In this document: piece by piece, positions 4,845-5,881 of the stretch
How the letters are laid out: each line of letters starts with the position of its first letter
Position numbering within the stretch: position 1 is the stretch's first letter
Position numbers and translations under genes: made by a program
Notes under the pieces: model-generated
Databases searched by the model: none
Told to the model about the DNA's origin: nothing
The model's input: the letters and a program-made list of their open reading frames with translations, nothing else
Origin: Clostridia bacterium
GTDB lineage: Bacteria; Bacillota; Clostridia; Oscillospirales; QAMX01
Length of the DNA stretch: 5,881 nucleotides
Direction: 5' to 3'
Assembly (NCBI GenBank): GCA_017547975.1
Contig: JAFYNU010000427.1
Coordinates: 1 to 5,881, forward strand

Positions 4845-5881
4845 AACCGCCTTATGTGCGGTGGCAGCGGCAAATATCCTGTTTGATAAACCATATTCAT
4901 ATTTTATGACGCCGGAAGTGGAGCAAAAAGCGGCGGTCGGGATGCGGGTCAAGGTCCCTTTCGGCCACGGAAACCGCAAAACCGAAGGCGTCATAATTGG
5001 TTTTTCAACCGTTTCATCGGATGAACCCTACAAATTCGTAGCGTCCATTGAAGGGGAGGCAAGTGCCATTCATCCGGACCTACTGAAGCTTGCCATGTGG
5101 CTTCGAAAACGCTGCTATTGCCCGCTCTATGACGTATTGCGCAGCATGGTACCTTCTGCCGTCAGCGTGTCAGAAAAACCAACCGTTTTCGTAAGTCTGG
5201 CTGCTGATAAAAACCAGGCTCGGGATAAGCTGGAGAAGGACAAGCGTCTTGGGGAAAAAAGCCGGAACGCGGTAGAAATATTGATGAGCGGTCGGAAAAC
5301 ACAACAGGATTTGTTGTACCTTTCCGGGATTTCTTTGGCATCCCTCCATACCCTGGAAAAGAAGGGATATGTCATTCTGAGTCCGGAGGAGTCCTATCAG
5401 CCAACGCCAAAACGGGAACCCACAGAAACCACGTTAACTCCCGCTCAAAATGCGGTCTATACCTCCCTTCGGGATATGATGGAGGCGGGAAAAGCCTCCT
5501 GCGCGCTGCTTCATGGGATTACAGGAAGCGGAAAGACGCACGTCTATATCAAGCTGATTGCGGATACGATACGAAGCGGGAAAGCGGCCCTGCTTTTGGT
5601 GCCCGAAATTGCACTTACCCCCCAATTGATTCAGCGATTTTATGCGATATTTGGGGAAAGAGTTGCCTGTTTACACTCTGCGTTAACCGATACCGACCGT
5701 AGGCGGGAATGGAACCGGGTACGTCGGGGGGATGCGGACGTGGTGGTAGGAACCCGTTCGGCGGTGTTTGCACCCATTCCCAACGATAAGCTGGGGCTCA
5801 TTATTATGGACGAGGAGCACGAATATTCCTATAAATCGGAAAACAGCCCTCGATACCATGCCAGGGAAGTGGCAAAATACC
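4837..5881 (+). CDS. priA: Primosomal protein N' (replication restart helicase PriA), 3'-truncated by window edge
   Basis: The first 348 codons of priA, open to the window end; the full protein is normally 700-820 residues. PriA is a 3'-to-5' superfamily 2 DNA helicase that recognises stalled forks and reloads the replisome. Residues 1-105 form the 3'-end-binding domain (ILFDKPYSYFM, then VGMRVKVPFGHGNRKTEGVI). Residues 135-185 fit the winged-helix region. The helicase lobe starts near 195 (LTPAQNAVY), with Walker A GITGSGKTH (227-235), the VPEIALTPQLIQRF block (255-268), LHSALTDTDRRREW (279-292), VVVGTRSAVFAP (302-313) and the Walker B DEEH (325-328) followed by SPRYHAREVAKY. The zinc-binding and second helicase parts lie off the right edge. 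The ATG at 4837 overlaps the rpoZ end by eight bases and has only a weak ACAGG in front of it, so translation is probably coupled to rpoZ. The coaBC gene, often present between rpoZ and priA in Firmicutes, is absent here. Confidence 0.97.
   Translation, partial: MRKTALCAVAAANILFDKPYSYFMTPEVEQKAAVGMRVKVPFGHGNRKTEGVIIGFSTVSSDEPYKFVASIEGEASAIHPDLLKLAMWLRKRCYCPLYDVLRSMVPSAVSVSEKPTVFVSLAADKNQARDKLEKDKRLGEKSRNAVEILMSGRKTQQDLLYLSGISLASLHTLEKKGYVILSPEESYQPTPKREPTETTLTPAQNAVYTSLRDMMEAGKASCALLHGITGSGKTHVYIKLIADTIRSGKAALLLVPEIALTPQLIQRFYAIFGERVACLHSALTDTDRRREWNRVRRGDADVVVGTRSAVFAPIPNDKLGLIIMDEEHEYSYKSENSPRYHAREVAKY

Noticed and set aside
1..5881. CRISPR array, tRNA or rRNA genes, insertion sequences, phage genes
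   Set aside because: Reading through the window I saw no spaced direct repeats, no tRNA cloverleaf signature, no transposase motif and no terminal inverted repeats.

Overview
The window is a densely packed, entirely plus-strand stretch of a bacterial chromosome, most likely from a Firmicute of the class Clostridia with roughly balanced G+C. The basis for this is a recognisable yicC(yloC)-remA-gmk-rpoZ-priA gene order, a remA gene (typical of Firmicutes and relatives), AGGAGG-type ribosome binding sites with some TTG/GTG starts, a DUF5685-type protein, and a consensus SigA-type promoter. The family or genus cannot be fixed from the sequence alone.

Layout: (1) Bases 2-661 are the 3' part of an rlmA-type 23S rRNA guanine-N1 methyltransferase whose start and zinc-finger region lie off the left edge. 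(2) Bases 662-857 are intergenic, with a factor-independent terminator (about 673-709) followed by a near-consensus promoter (756-784). (3) Bases 858-2885 hold three uncharacterised, tightly linked genes: a DUF5685-like helical protein with six cysteines and two DDxxD motifs, a J-domain/TPR protein with a ten-cysteine tail, and a small polytopic membrane protein resembling an ECF-transporter S component. (4) From 2882 to the right edge the housekeeping genes follow: yicC (endoribonuclease family), remA (DNA-binding matrix regulator), gmk (guanylate kinase), rpoZ (RNA polymerase omega) and the first 348 codons of priA (replication restart helicase), which runs off the right edge.

From 858 onward no gap between genes exceeds 16 bases. 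Three junctions overlap (8, 4 and 8 bases), and I see no internal terminator or strong promoter. The simplest reading is one long transcript from the promoter at 756-784, placing the uncharacterised trio and the information-processing genes under shared control.

The most interesting content is the trio at 858-2885. The DUF5685-like protein carries two exact DDxxD motifs about 100 residues apart, the second followed by a Gly-Arg pair in the spacing seen in squalene/phytoene synthases, which suggests a class I isoprenoid-synthase-like fold. Its neighbour is an apparent DnaK co-chaperone with a possible metal-binding tail. This is a hypothesis from motifs and gene order, not a demonstrated system.
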